Part shown: piece after piece, positions 43,073 to 52,255 of the stretch
Position numbering within the stretch: position 1 is the stretch's first letter
Layout: every line of letters starts with the position of its first letter
Source: Spirochaetes bacterium GWF1_51_8
GTDB lineage: Bacteria; Spirochaetota; Brevinematia; Brevinematales; GWF1-51-8
NCBI GenBank assembly: GCA_001829415.1
Contig: MIBE01000070.1
Span: 109,041-170,234, forward strand
Direction: 5' to 3'
Length of the DNA stretch: 61,194 nt
Translations under genes and position numbers: made by a program
The notes under the pieces: generated by a model
What the model saw: only the letters and a program-made list of their open reading frames with translations
The model's database searches: none
Told to the model about the DNA's origin: nothing

Positions 43073-44423
43073 TATGAGCGACGATACCTTCACTTCCGGC
43101 GACGGCCCGAACGACCGGCACTTCATTAATTGTTATCGGGAGCATACCAATAAAGAGATCGTCCGTTGGGGACGTATCGCCGCTGTCTTAGCGTTTGTCG
43201 CATACCTTTACTTTATTTTTCAGGATTACGTGATCGTTCAATTACCGGGCTTGTTCAAATGGAGAGCGATCGGACTTGGGGCGACCATCGTCTTTCTCCT
43301 CTTTACTTTTACAAAATTCGTCAAGATCGAATGGCTGACGCGCATCCTGTTCGACTTGTTTTTACTGGCGGCCGTAACACAGGCGTGCGGGATTATCCCG
43401 GAGTCGAATTTCGCCCCGGGGGCTGTGAGCGGATTTTCAGTCATCATCTTCGCGGCTGTCATTTTTTTCCGCGGCAGCGTGATCGATCTCGCGTTGATCT
43501 ACGGACTGCCGTTGACCGCGCTTATTGTCAGCCTTGTCGCATGGGTAAAGCCCGATGTCTCGAAATTCTCGATGCTGTCGAACCCCATCACGTTCGCGAT
43601 TGTCGGATGGGTGGTCGGATGGATTCAGTACCGGATGCGCCTTCATGAATTCCGCGCGGACTGGAAGGCTGAAACGGAACGCCGGATTTCAGATGAACTT
43701 GTCGAGAAGATGGAGAACGAGCTCAGGATCGCCGCGAAAATACAGTACAGCCTGATTCCCCATGTCCCGCCCAAGGTAGACGGTCTGGAGTTCTCGATGT
43801 TCTTCCTCCCGATGGAAGCGATAGGCGGGGACTATTTCGATTTTATCGATCTGCGTTCCGAGGGCGCGTTCGGCGTGTTCCTGAGCGACGTATCCGGCCA
43901 CGGGGTTCCGGCGTCGCTGATCGCCTCGATGATGAAGACGCTCGTTATGTCGTCCACGGACAACAGGCTTGTGCCTAACGAGTTCCTGATCGAGCTGAAC
44001 ACCAAGATATACGGACTGAGCGCGGGAAACTTTGTCGCGGTGTTCTACGGGGTCTACTTCTTCAAGACCCGCAAACTCGTTTACTGCACCGCCACCCAGA
44101 CATTCCCGTTCGTTCTTCGCGACGGCAGTATCATCAAGCTGAAAGGGCGGGGGAGTATGCTCGGCTTCTTCCCGGATTTGAATTTCGACGTGTACGAGTT
44201 CGAATGCACGCCCGGCGACAGGATACTCTTTTATACCGACGGCTTGATCGAGACGTTTAACAGGAAGGGCGAGGTGTTTCAGCGGTATGTCGACGCTTCG
44301 GTGCTGAGGCATGAGAAGGAAGAACAATGGCAATTCCTGAAGAGCGTGTTCCGTGACCTGTCGGATTTCTCGTTCGGGAAGTTCGAGGACGATATCTGCA
44401 TGATCGCGATGGATGTCAAATAA
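43050..44423 (+). CDS. Membrane-anchored SpoIIE/RsbU-type PP2C phosphatase
   Basis: 457 residues from ATG 43050 (AAGGAGAGG upstream, overlapping xylG by 23 bases); ATG 43074 is an alternative. Residues ~40-200 contain five to six hydrophobic segments. Residues ~215-245 form a coiled linker. The PP2C catalytic domain shows G-G-D-Y-F-D-F and D-V-S-G-H-G-V-P-A-S-L with metal-binding Asp residues, and F-Y-T-D-G-L-I-E-T. Such phosphatases dephosphorylate STAS-domain anti-anti-sigma factors in partner-switching. Overlap with xylG suggests co-expression with sugar uptake, an unusual partnership. No anti-sigma gene is nearby. Confidence 0.88.
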   Translation: MQREAPGNMSDDTFTSGDGPNDRHFINCYREHTNKEIVRWGRIAAVLAFVAYLYFIFQDYVIVQLPGLFKWRAIGLGATIVFLLFTFTKFVKIEWLTRILFDLFLLAAVTQACGIIPESNFAPGAVSGFSVIIFAAVIFFRGSVIDLALIYGLPLTALIVSLVAWVKPDVSKFSMLSNPITFAIVGWVVGWIQYRMRLHEFRADWKAETERRISDELVEKMENELRIAAKIQYSLIPHVPPKVDGLEFSMFFLPMEAIGGDYFDFIDLRSEGAFGVFLSDVSGHGVPASLIASMMKTLVMSSTDNRLVPNEFLIELNTKIYGLSAGNFVAVFYGVYFFKTRKLVYCTATQTFPFVLRDGSIIKLKGRGSMLGFFPDLNFDVYEFECTPGDRILFYTDGLIETFNRKGEVFQRYVDASVLRHEKEEQWQFLKSVFRDLSDFSFGKFEDDICMIAMDVK

Positions 44424-44466
44424 CCGTTCCCAACGGCGGCTAAAATGATAAATAACGGCCCGATAT

Positions 44467-44495
44467 TTGATTCTTTCGGTGTTTATTGTTATAAT
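44467..44495 (+). promoter_or_regulatory. Promoter of secG-ispD
   Basis: TTGATT (44467-44472), 17 bases, TATAAT (44490-44495), 39 bases before the secG ATG. Confidence 0.8.
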
Positions 44496-44533
44496 TATAA
44501 ACTTGATTTGCCGCAGGTGCAAAGGAGGAAGGA

Positions 44534-44893
44534 ATGTACACTTTTCTACTCATACTTTTTATCATCGTCGTCATATTAATCATACCGGTCATATTGATGC
44601 AGTCGGGCAGCGGCGCGGAAACCGGGATGTTCGGCAGTAACATTACTCTCGGGGCGTTCGGCGCGAAGTCGAGCGAAGTGCTCCTGAAAGTGACCCGCTG
44701 GCTTGTGGCGATCTTCCTCGCGTTGGCGTTCCTTCTGAGTTATATCAAGGTCATCGAGCATAAGAGCCTCGCGGCTAAACCCGTGCAGGAAGTCACCGAA
44801 GGCCAGCCCGCGGATCAGTCCGCGCCCGCTCAGGATCAGACCCCCGCGGACCCGTCCGGCGGTCAGAGTTCGCCCCTTCTCCCCACCCAGTAA
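44534..44893 (+). CDS. secG: Protein translocase subunit SecG
   Basis: 119 residues. Two membrane segments (about 3-22 and 52-75) flank L-M-Q-S-G-S-G-A-E-T-G-M-F-G, the conserved cytoplasmic loop of SecG (Q-x-G-K/S-G ... F-G). The C-terminal ~40 residues are a Gln/Pro/Ala-rich tail of low complexity, longer than usual. AAAGGAGG precedes the ATG. It assists SecYE. Six bases separate it from ispD. Confidence 0.93.
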   Translation: MYTFLLILFIIVVILIIPVILMQSGSGAETGMFGSNITLGAFGAKSSEVLLKVTRWLVAIFLALAFLLSYIKVIEHKSLAAKPVQEVTEGQPADQSAPAQDQTPADPSGGQSSPLLPTQ

Positions 44894-44899
44894 TAGCGT

Positions 44900-45583
44900 A
44901 TGCCGGAATATAAAACTGCCGGCATAATTCTCGCGGGCGGAACGGGAAGCAGGTTCGGAAGCGATATTCCCAAACAATTCCTCGAACTATGTCACAAACG
45001 TGTCATCGAATACTCTATCGATAAGTTCTTAAACCTCGTCGATTTCCTTGTCATTGTCTCGCATACCGATTGGCTGGATTTTTTGTCATTCGAGATCATT
45101 AAAGACCGCGATATCCGCGCGGTGATCGGCGGCGACACCCGGCAGATGTCTGTGTATAACGGGCTATGCGTGCTCGAAAAGGAAAATCCCCGTGTCGTGG
45201 CGATCCATGACGCGGCGAGGCCGCTTTTCAGCGAAGACCTGCTCAAGCGCTGTATCGATACCGCCCTCACCGGCGGTGCGGCAATCGCCGGGATCACGTC
45301 GAACGACTCCCTCGCGCGCGAAGGGGACGGCTCGATCCTGCACTATATCGACCGCGAGACAGCGATCAGAATTCAGACTCCGCAAGCCTTCCGTTACGGC
45401 GACCTTTATGCCGCGCATCTGGGCGCGAGACTTCACGGGAAAAACGATTATACCGACGATTCGCAGGTCGTTTTCGCGACCGGGACGACGGTGAAGATTG
45501 TGAAGGGCGAAGAGACCAATATCAAGATCACCTCGCCGGTAGATCTGAAAATCGCCGAGGCAATCCTCACTCTTTCGGACTGA
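44900..45583 (+). CDS. ispD: 2-C-methyl-D-erythritol 4-phosphate cytidylyltransferase
   Basis: 227 residues, standard IspD length. I-I-L-A-G-G-T-G-S-R-F-G-S-D-I-P-K-Q-F is the CTP-binding loop. I-H-D-A-A-R-P and the D-D-S-Q-V/E-type C-terminal region follow. It transfers CMP to methylerythritol phosphate in the non-mevalonate isoprenoid pathway. The last 17 bases overlap the convergent PP2C-regulator gene. No ispF follows. Confidence 0.94.
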   Translation: MPEYKTAGIILAGGTGSRFGSDIPKQFLELCHKRVIEYSIDKFLNLVDFLVIVSHTDWLDFLSFEIIKDRDIRAVIGGDTRQMSVYNGLCVLEKENPRVVAIHDAARPLFSEDLLKRCIDTALTGGAAIAGITSNDSLAREGDGSILHYIDRETAIRIQTPQAFRYGDLYAAHLGARLHGKNDYTDDSQVVFATGTTVKIVKGEETNIKITSPVDLKIAEAILTLSD

Positions 45584-46730
45584 ACTCGATTTCCATCAGG
45601 GTGACATCGTCGTCCCATGTCTTATCGGCCGAGTGTGCGAGTATATCCCCCATCATCTTGTCCAGCAGTTCGTTACCGGAGGCCGCCGAGTTCGAAGCGA
45701 ATATCTCGCGGAGACTATTCTCGCCGAGGATTCTACTATCATCACCCGTCATCTCGGTAATCCCGTCCGTATAAAGTAAAATCTTGTCTGTCTGTTCGAG
45801 CGAGATCGACTCTTCGGCGATCTCGAGGCTTTTTTTCACCCCGAGGATAGTGCTCCGCACCGGCAATGTGACGAACTCGCCGGTCGAGGCGCGGTAGAAG
45901 AGCGGCGCGGGGTGGGCGGCGTTGGCGTAAACACACCGCATAGTATTCAGGTCGACGATCATGAGAAAGGCGGTAATGAAAAAACCGGGAATGAGCGTTT
46001 CGCAGAGTTCTTTATTGAGTTCGAGGAGCACTCCCGAGGGCGATAACGGGACTTCCGGATTACGGATCTGCTTCTCGAGGCTGGACTTCAGCATCATAGT
46101 ATACAGAGCGGCGGGGATACCGTGGCCGGTGATATCCGCGATGAAGCAGAGGAACTTACCGTCGCCGACCTTGATGACGTCGTAGATGTCTCCGCTGATC
46201 TCTTCTTTGGGGATGTAACGGGTATACACCGAGAGTCCGCCGTCATGCAGTTCCTTGAGCGAGATGAAGTTTTTCTGTATCTGGCGGGAGATGGAGAGCT
46301 CGTAACGGATGGTTTCGTTGAACTCGGTGATCTGTTCGAGGTGCCGTTTCGCCACGAGATGGGCGTTGACACGGCTGAGGACTTCGCGGTGGTTGAACGG
46401 CTTGATGATGTAATCGATTCCGCCGTACTCGAACGCCTTGACCTTGTCCTCCTCGCTGTCGAGCGCGGTGATGAAGATGATCGGGATATCGCGGGTCTTT
46501 TCTTTTGCTTTCAGTATCTTCGCGAGCTGGAACCCGTCCATCTCCGGCATCATAATATCGAGCAGGATGATATCCGGACGTTCATCCTCGATATGCTCGA
46601 GCACGGCTTTTCCGCCCGACGCCGTGACGATCTGATGATCGGTGTGCTTCGTGATAATCGAAGCGAGCAGTTTGCGGTTTTCGGAGTGATCGTCGACAAT
46701 CAGAATTTTCGAAGGCCGGTCCCCGTCCAT
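45567..46730 (-). CDS. Response regulator with PP2C (RsbU-type) output domain
   Basis: 387 residues. An N-terminal receiver has I-V-D-D-H and the phospho-acceptor Asp58 in L-L-D-I-M-M-P-E-M-D-G, with T-A and K of I-K-P-F downstream. After a linker coil (~130-165) the PP2C domain shows S-G-D-I-Y-D-V, D-I-T-G-H-G-I-P-A-A and Y-T-D-G-I-T-E-M. Phosphorylation probably switches the phosphatase, which would act on a STAS partner elsewhere. It is third and last in the kinase operon, 3 bases after the HD-GYP gene. Confidence 0.93.
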   Translation of the reverse strand: MDGDRPSKILIVDDHSENRKLLASIITKHTDHQIVTASGGKAVLEHIEDERPDIILLDIMMPEMDGFQLAKILKAKEKTRDIPIIFITALDSEEDKVKAFEYGGIDYIIKPFNHREVLSRVNAHLVAKRHLEQITEFNETIRYELSISRQIQKNFISLKELHDGGLSVYTRYIPKEEISGDIYDVIKVGDGKFLCFIADITGHGIPAALYTMMLKSSLEKQIRNPEVPLSPSGVLLELNKELCETLIPGFFITAFLMIVDLNTMRCVYANAAHPAPLFYRASTGEFVTLPVRSTILGVKKSLEIAEESISLEQTDKILLYTDGITEMTGDDSRILGENSLREIFASNSAASGNELLDKMMGDILAHSADKTWDDDVTLMEIEFSPKE

Positions 46731-46733
46731 ATC

Positions 46734-47777
46734 CTACTCCTTGCTGAGAGCTTCAAGCTGCGAAAGACTATTGAAGATTTCATTGAACTTAGCGCGGTTG
46801 TCGAGGAACGCCTGAATAATTGCCGGGTCGAAATGCGTGCCGGAGGAATCCTCGATGATCTTCACGGACTCTTCTTCGGAATAAGGCTTTTTGTAGGGGC
46901 GTTCGCTCCTGAGCGCGTCATAGACGTCGGCGAGAGCGACGATCCGCGCTTCGATAGGGATGCTTTCCCCCTTCAGACCCCCGGGGTATCCGCTTCCGTC
47001 CCATTTCTCATGGTGGTAATAGACGATGTTTTTCGCCGCGGACGGGATACCGGGGAGATCGATAATCTTGTAGCCGATATAGGAATGCTCCTTGATCTTG
47101 GCAAATTCTTCTAAGGTCAGCTTGGCTTCTTTTTTCAGGATAGTATGCGGGATACCGACCTTGCCGATATCGTGCAGCGGGGCGTAACGCGATATAACCT
47201 CGACATCGCGGTCGGGAAGGTTCATACTTTTCGCGAGAATCGAACTGTAGTATTTCACACGGTGGATATGCCCGCCCGTCTCGGTATCGTTATAGTAGTT
47301 TGCGTTCTCGAGCGCGAGGACAAGCGCGTAGTTCAGGCTTTCGAGCTCCTGGGTACGCTGTTTTACCGTCTCCTCGAGGTGGTTCATCAGTTGGGAGAGA
47401 CGGATCTGGTTCTTGATCCGGACGATCACTTCTTTGGGGGAAAAGGGTTTCGAGATATAGTCTGCCCCGCCGTTTTCGAACGCCTTGACTTTGCTATCGG
47501 TATCGCCGAGAGCGGTAATGAAGATAATGGGGATATGGGCGGTGGCCGGATTTTCTTTCAGCTGCTTGTTCACTTCGAAGCCGTCCATTCCCGGCATCAT
47601 AATATCGAGCAGGATGACATCGGGGAGAATTTGCTCGGCCATCTCGACGACATTGTGACCCTCGGATGTGATCACTATCTCGTACTGGGTGTACCGCTGA
47701 ATGGTCGAGGCGAGCAGCTTCCGGTTTTCCGCGATATCGTCGCAGATCAGGATTTTCGAGGCCTTTTCGTCAAGCAT
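46734..47777 (-). CDS. Response regulator with HD-GYP output domain
   Basis: 347 residues from ATG 47777 (GGAGGAG upstream; the frame to 47810 overlaps the kinase gene). The receiver has I-C-D-D and Asp58 in L-L-D-I-M-M-P-G-M-D-G. The output domain carries H-D-I-G-K-V-G-I-P and H-H-E-K-W-D-G-S-G-Y-P-G-G-L-K-G, the metal-binding HD and GYP motifs of cyclic-di-GMP phosphodiesterases. It should lower c-di-GMP when phosphorylated. No GGDEF partner is in the window. Confidence 0.95.
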   Translation of the reverse strand: MLDEKASKILICDDIAENRKLLASTIQRYTQYEIVITSEGHNVVEMAEQILPDVILLDIMMPGMDGFEVNKQLKENPATAHIPIIFITALGDTDSKVKAFENGGADYISKPFSPKEVIVRIKNQIRLSQLMNHLEETVKQRTQELESLNYALVLALENANYYNDTETGGHIHRVKYYSSILAKSMNLPDRDVEVISRYAPLHDIGKVGIPHTILKKEAKLTLEEFAKIKEHSYIGYKIIDLPGIPSAAKNIVYYHHEKWDGSGYPGGLKGESIPIEARIVALADVYDALRSERPYKKPYSEEESVKIIEDSSGTHFDPAIIQAFLDNRAKFNEIFNSLSQLEALSKE

Positions 47778-47779
47778 TT

Positions 47780-50700
47780 TTACTCCTCCAGCTTTTTTAC
47801 GATCTCGCATAGCACTTCGTCGTCAAATTCATGCGACGCGTTCATTAATCTTTCCGCGATATCCCTATAGTACGGCTGAGTAAAACTCTTGCGCAATTCC
47901 TCCGAGAGACGCAGGACTTCCTTCGAGTTGAATATCTTGCAGTTATCCTTCAATCCGCGTATAATCCCGTCCAGTATTGCCCTGTGATCCTGATCGATAG
48001 CCGGTGCATTTTCCCCATCGGATATACTTTGCGCCCGAACAGGTTTTTCGTCAAATTTTCGGCTGAGTATACGTTTGATTTTTTTCTCGAACAGTATCCT
48101 GTCGATTGGTTTGGAGATGAAGTCGTTGAATCCGGCGGACATCGCCTTCTCCACAACCGTCTTGCCGGTGTTCGCGGTCAGCGCGATCGCGAAGAGCATA
48201 TCCGTTCCCGGCATCTCCCGTATCTTCCGGATCGTCTCGATCCCGTCCATCTCAGGCATATAGATATCCATGATCAGGAGGCGGTAACTTTTTTTCCGGA
48301 GTATCTCAATCGCTTCTTTTCCCTGCACCGCGGCATCGGAAAAAAGCCCCATCTTGGACAAAAGGGTTTGCAGGAGCTTCCGGTTCAGCTCGTTATCGTC
48401 CACGATCAGCACCGTATCCGAGACACCGGGGGCGGCGGAGTACTGCGACGGGAAATAGCTTTTATGCAGGTAATGGTCGGGTATTTTATCCATGATTTCT
48501 TTCATCGTTTTCAGATGCGTCCTGATCGCGGAGAAATCGGTCTTGCCGGGATCGGTTTTTTTTTCGATCTCCCGCGCCAGTTCGAAGATTTCCTTCATCC
48601 CGAGGTTGCCCATCGAACCTTTCAGGTCGTGCGCGTGGAACTTGATCTCGCGGATATTCTCGCGGATCACTGAGTCCTCGAGCACCCTGAGTCTCTCTGG
48701 AAGGTTGCGCAGACCCTCGAAGAAGATATTTTCCAGGTCGCGGTCGCCGTTCATCTTCTCCAGCCATTTCAGCACCATATGCTCGTCCTTTTCCGACAGG
48801 AACACGGGCGCGTTCTGCCCGGAAGTTCCCGCCGCGGACGATGCGGTCGCGGGGAGAAGGGGAATAGTGACCGAGAACGACGAGCCTCTTCCGGTACGGC
48901 TCTCCACGCTGATCTTGCCGCCCATGAGCTCCGTGAGCTTCTTCGTGATAGTCAGCCCGAGCCCGGTGCCGCCGTATTCACGGGTGTGGGACGCGTCTGC
49001 TTGTTCGAACGGCGAGAAGATGCTCTTCAGCTTATCCTTCGGGATGCCTATCCCGGTATCGGTGACCTTTATCAAAGCCGTGCCGTAGTAGTAGTCGATC
49101 TCGACGGTGATCTTGCCCTTCTTGGTGAACTTGAATGCGTTGCTGACAAGATTGAGGATTACCTGACGGATTTTTGTCAGGTCGCCGATCACAAAGGGAG
49201 GCACGTTTTTATCGATGATGATCTCGAATGCGAGATTTTTTTCTTTTGCTTCTATCAGGAACAGGTTGCGGATATCCCGCAGGACGTCGTTCAGGACGAT
49301 CGGTACCGACTCGACGATCATCTTTCCCGCCTCGATCTTGGAAAAGTCGAGGATGTCGCTGATAATATAGAGCAGGTTTCTGCCGGACTGGTCGATGATC
49401 TCGAGGAGTTCCTTATTCTGCGGTTCCTTGGTGTCGTCGAGAAGGATTTGTGTAAAACCGAGGATCGAGTTTAACGGCGTCCTGATCTCGTGCGAGACGT
49501 TGGCGAGAAACTCGCTTTTCATCCTGTTCGCGACTTCAGCCGCTTCCTTCGCGCGGTAGAGCTGGGTCTCGGCCTCTTTCTTATGCGTGATGTCTTCCTG
49601 AATCCCGATATAATTGACGATCTCGCCCTTTTCGTTCTTGATCGGCGAAATCGCCGCCTCGGCCCAATAGGTACTTCCGTCCTTTTTCCGGTTCAGGAAC
49701 TCGCCGTACCAGACCTTGCCGGACGAGATGTTCTTCCAGAGTTCCTTGTAAAACTCCCTCGGCTGGAGATTGGTTTTCAGGATATGCGGGTTTTTCCCGA
49801 TCACTTCCTCTTTTTTATACCCGGTGACCTGCTCGAACGCTTTATTCACGAATTCGATATCCCCGCGCGTGTTGGTCATCATCACGACATTGGATGTCTG
49901 GTCGATAGCCGTCGCGAGACGCTTCCGTTCGATCTCGGACTTCTTCCGTTCGGTGATATCGAGGGTGTACTCGATCATTTCGACTATCCTCTCCTTTTCG
50001 TCGAAAATGGGATAGGCGTGTATTTCATGATAGAGCGGGTTTTTCGGATCGCTCGAGATGATATGCTCGATCACCGCCGGACGCCGTGTGGCGAGGACGA
50101 TATCCAATGGGCAGGGGTAGTCCCTGCTGCATATCTTGTTGCGGCTTTGTATTCTCTCGATACATGTCCCTTTCTCGTCGCGCCCGCCGCAGAGGTATTC
50201 CGCGTGCGAGTTCATCATGATTACCTGACGGTCTTCGACGCGGATGATATAAAACGGGTAGGGAAGCGAGTTCAGGATATTCCAGAGGAAGATATATTGC
50301 TTACGGATGGCCTCGTCGGATTTCTTGCGCTCGGTGATATCGCGGAATATCTCGTACACTCCGATCTCGTTGTCGCCCATCATAATAGGCGCGCCGAGGA
50401 GCGAGACGTCGATCAAAGTGCCGTCGCTTTTCAGCTTCTTAGTGTCGATACTCAGCGTACTGCCGTTGAGAACCTGCACGAAATACTTGAACGCTTTATC
50501 CCGCGAAGCGGGCGGGGTCAACAATTCGATAATATTTTTTCCCACGGCTTCCTTTTTCGAGTACCCGAAAAGATTGACGAATTCCGGATTGACACGGGTA
50601 ATGACTCCCCGGTTGTTTGTGATTGCTACTGCCTCACGCAGACTGTCGATCAGCGCGTCGAGGTGCGCGTGCTGGATCTCGAAACGCCTCTGCGATTCGA

Positions 50701-51466
50701 CCCGTTCGGTTATATCGAAAAGCACGCCCTGCCGCATCGAGGTCTGCCCGAACTCGTTATGGACGATCACGCCCTCGTCGTGCACCCAATGGTACTCCCC
50801 ATCCTTGGCGGATATCCGGTACTCGCAGACAAACGGAACACCGGTCTCACGGGTCTCACGGAGCCTGGCTTCGACCTTCCCCCTGTCTTGGGGATGAATA
50901 ATGCTCTTCCGGTAGCCGTCGAACAGTTCGGCGAATTCTTCCTGGGTATACCCCAGTATTCTCATCGTCTGGGGGCTGAAGTAGATAGCGTGACTGGGGA
51001 TGTCGCCCGATGTGATATAGGTGATCGCGGGGATAGACTCGACAAGACTGCGGTATTTGCTCGATGAACGGGAGAGGGCTTCGGCGGCGATCTTCAGGCC
51101 GGTGATGTCGTTGAGTACCAGGAGAAGCGTTCCGTCGCCGCGGAGTCCGCAGTCGGCGTGGAGATAGATCGTTTCACGGTGGCTATGGTTCAGTTCCAGT
51201 TCGATATGATAGGATTCGGGCGATTTAAAAAACTCCGGGAAACGCGCGCGGAACGGTTCTCTGGTTGCTTCGTAAAGCAGGGATTCGAAGAGCAGGCCTT
51301 CCAGCTTCCCCGGCGCGAACTCGAAGAGTACTTCGGCCTTTCTGTTTGCGTACAGGACATGTCCCGTGGGGGAGAGCACGATCAGCGCGGAAGGAAAGAG
51401 GTTCAATTCCGAAAATCCGCCGTGTTCTTTGCTCGCGGATTCGGGCGCGTTCTGTTTTTTTCCCAT
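47780..51466 (-). CDS. Multi-PAS hybrid sensor histidine kinase
   Basis: 1228 residues, soluble, no membrane segment. Domains in order: five PAS domains (about 20-130, 140-260, 265-385, 390-510, 515-640), HisKA with His659 in N-V-S-H-E-I-R-T-P-L, HATPase (~765-885; D-T-G-I-G-I-P, G-T-G-L-G-L), HPt with His946 in A-H-D-L-K-G-S, receiver with Asp1067 in M-D-I-Y-M-P-E-M-D-G, and a ~60-residue helical tail. The fourth PAS has three Cys (C-I-E, C-S-R-D-Y-P-C), perhaps a redox or metal site. HPt before receiver is an unusual order. It is first in an operon with two response regulators (2 and 3 base gaps), so it probably phosphorylates both. Confidence 0.95.
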   Translation of the reverse strand: MGKKQNAPESASKEHGGFSELNLFPSALIVLSPTGHVLYANRKAEVLFEFAPGKLEGLLFESLLYEATREPFRARFPEFFKSPESYHIELELNHSHRETIYLHADCGLRGDGTLLLVLNDITGLKIAAEALSRSSSKYRSLVESIPAITYITSGDIPSHAIYFSPQTMRILGYTQEEFAELFDGYRKSIIHPQDRGKVEARLRETRETGVPFVCEYRISAKDGEYHWVHDEGVIVHNEFGQTSMRQGVLFDITERVESQRRFEIQHAHLDALIDSLREAVAITNNRGVITRVNPEFVNLFGYSKKEAVGKNIIELLTPPASRDKAFKYFVQVLNGSTLSIDTKKLKSDGTLIDVSLLGAPIMMGDNEIGVYEIFRDITERKKSDEAIRKQYIFLWNILNSLPYPFYIIRVEDRQVIMMNSHAEYLCGGRDEKGTCIERIQSRNKICSRDYPCPLDIVLATRRPAVIEHIISSDPKNPLYHEIHAYPIFDEKERIVEMIEYTLDITERKKSEIERKRLATAIDQTSNVVMMTNTRGDIEFVNKAFEQVTGYKKEEVIGKNPHILKTNLQPREFYKELWKNISSGKVWYGEFLNRKKDGSTYWAEAAISPIKNEKGEIVNYIGIQEDITHKKEAETQLYRAKEAAEVANRMKSEFLANVSHEIRTPLNSILGFTQILLDDTKEPQNKELLEIIDQSGRNLLYIISDILDFSKIEAGKMIVESVPIVLNDVLRDIRNLFLIEAKEKNLAFEIIIDKNVPPFVIGDLTKIRQVILNLVSNAFKFTKKGKITVEIDYYYGTALIKVTDTGIGIPKDKLKSIFSPFEQADASHTREYGGTGLGLTITKKLTELMGGKISVESRTGRGSSFSVTIPLLPATASSAAGTSGQNAPVFLSEKDEHMVLKWLEKMNGDRDLENIFFEGLRNLPERLRVLEDSVIRENIREIKFHAHDLKGSMGNLGMKEIFELAREIEKKTDPGKTDFSAIRTHLKTMKEIMDKIPDHYLHKSYFPSQYSAAPGVSDTVLIVDDNELNRKLLQTLLSKMGLFSDAAVQGKEAIEILRKKSYRLLIMDIYMPEMDGIETIRKIREMPGTDMLFAIALTANTGKTVVEKAMSAGFNDFISKPIDRILFEKKIKRILSRKFDEKPVRAQSISDGENAPAIDQDHRAILDGIIRGLKDNCKIFNSKEVLRLSEELRKSFTQPYYRDIAERLMNASHEFDDEVLCEIVKKLEE

Positions 51467-51520
51467 GCCGAAAATTTAATCCTTTTAAAACATTTTGTCA
51501 AAGTTTTAACGGGTTAATGT

Positions 51521-52255
51521 TCAGATTCCGTGATAGAGCCGTTGCGCGAGCTGGCTGGGCAATCCTTCCCTGCCGATATGGTCGGCGGTTCTTTTAATAT
51601 CGTAAGGGATACGGTAGAAACTCACGCTGAGCGGCTCGGTGTCGAGGATACAGAACGACGCCCTCGGGTCGCCGTCTCTCGGCTGGCCGATACTTCCCGG
51701 GTTGATGATATAGTATCCGTCCGGGTCGAGTTCGATCTCGAGATCGGGGGCATATTCCCTTTTGCCGAGGCTATCGAATATCCCCGGGACATGGGTATGC
51801 CCGATCACGGCGCGCTTGATTTTGAGTCTGCGGAGTTCTTCGATCGAACGGAGGGCTGTCGAGGAGGAGAAGACGTATTCGTCGGGGTCTAACGGCGACC
51901 CGTGCACGACCGTGATCGACGGATCGAGGTTCAGCCGTTCGGGAAGCGCGCGGATAAACTCGCGGTCGCCGTGCCCGATATGCCCGTCGCACCACTCGAT
52001 TGCGGTGACGGCGAGGTTGGAGGCGTCGCGCCGCGCGTTATCGCTTAAAAGCATCCGCTCATGATTCCCCATTATCACCGCATCGGTGACCGACTTTACC
52101 AGCCGGATACATTCGGAAGGGGAAGGGCCGTATCCCACGATATCGCCCGCGCAGATCACATGTCCGAGCTTCAAACCGTTCTTCTTGCAGAAGTCGAAGA
52201 AGGCTTCGAGCGCGGCGAGGTTTCCGTGGATATCGCTGATAATCGTATAGATCAA
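51521..52255 (-). CDS. Calcineurin-like metallophosphoesterase
   Basis: 244 residues. I-I-S-D-I-H-G-N-L near the start, C-A-G-D-I-V-G-Y-G, V-I-M-G-N-H-E and V-H-G-S-P and I-G-H-T-H-V-P-G are the metal ligands of YfcE/MJ0936-type phosphodiesterases. General substrate unknown. It overlaps the PHP gene by four bases. Confidence 0.92.
   Translation of the reverse strand: MIYTIISDIHGNLAALEAFFDFCKKNGLKLGHVICAGDIVGYGPSPSECIRLVKSVTDAVIMGNHERMLLSDNARRDASNLAVTAIEWCDGHIGHGDREFIRALPERLNLDPSITVVHGSPLDPDEYVFSSSTALRSIEELRRLKIKRAVIGHTHVPGIFDSLGKREYAPDLEIELDPDGYYIINPGSIGQPRDGDPRASFCILDTEPLSVSFYRIPYDIKRTADHIGREGLPSQLAQRLYHGI

Noticed and set aside
43050-44423. The membrane part of the SpoIIE-type protein as a replacement sugar permease
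   Set aside because: Five to six segments followed by a PP2C domain do not match the CUT2 permease fold or its coupling motif.
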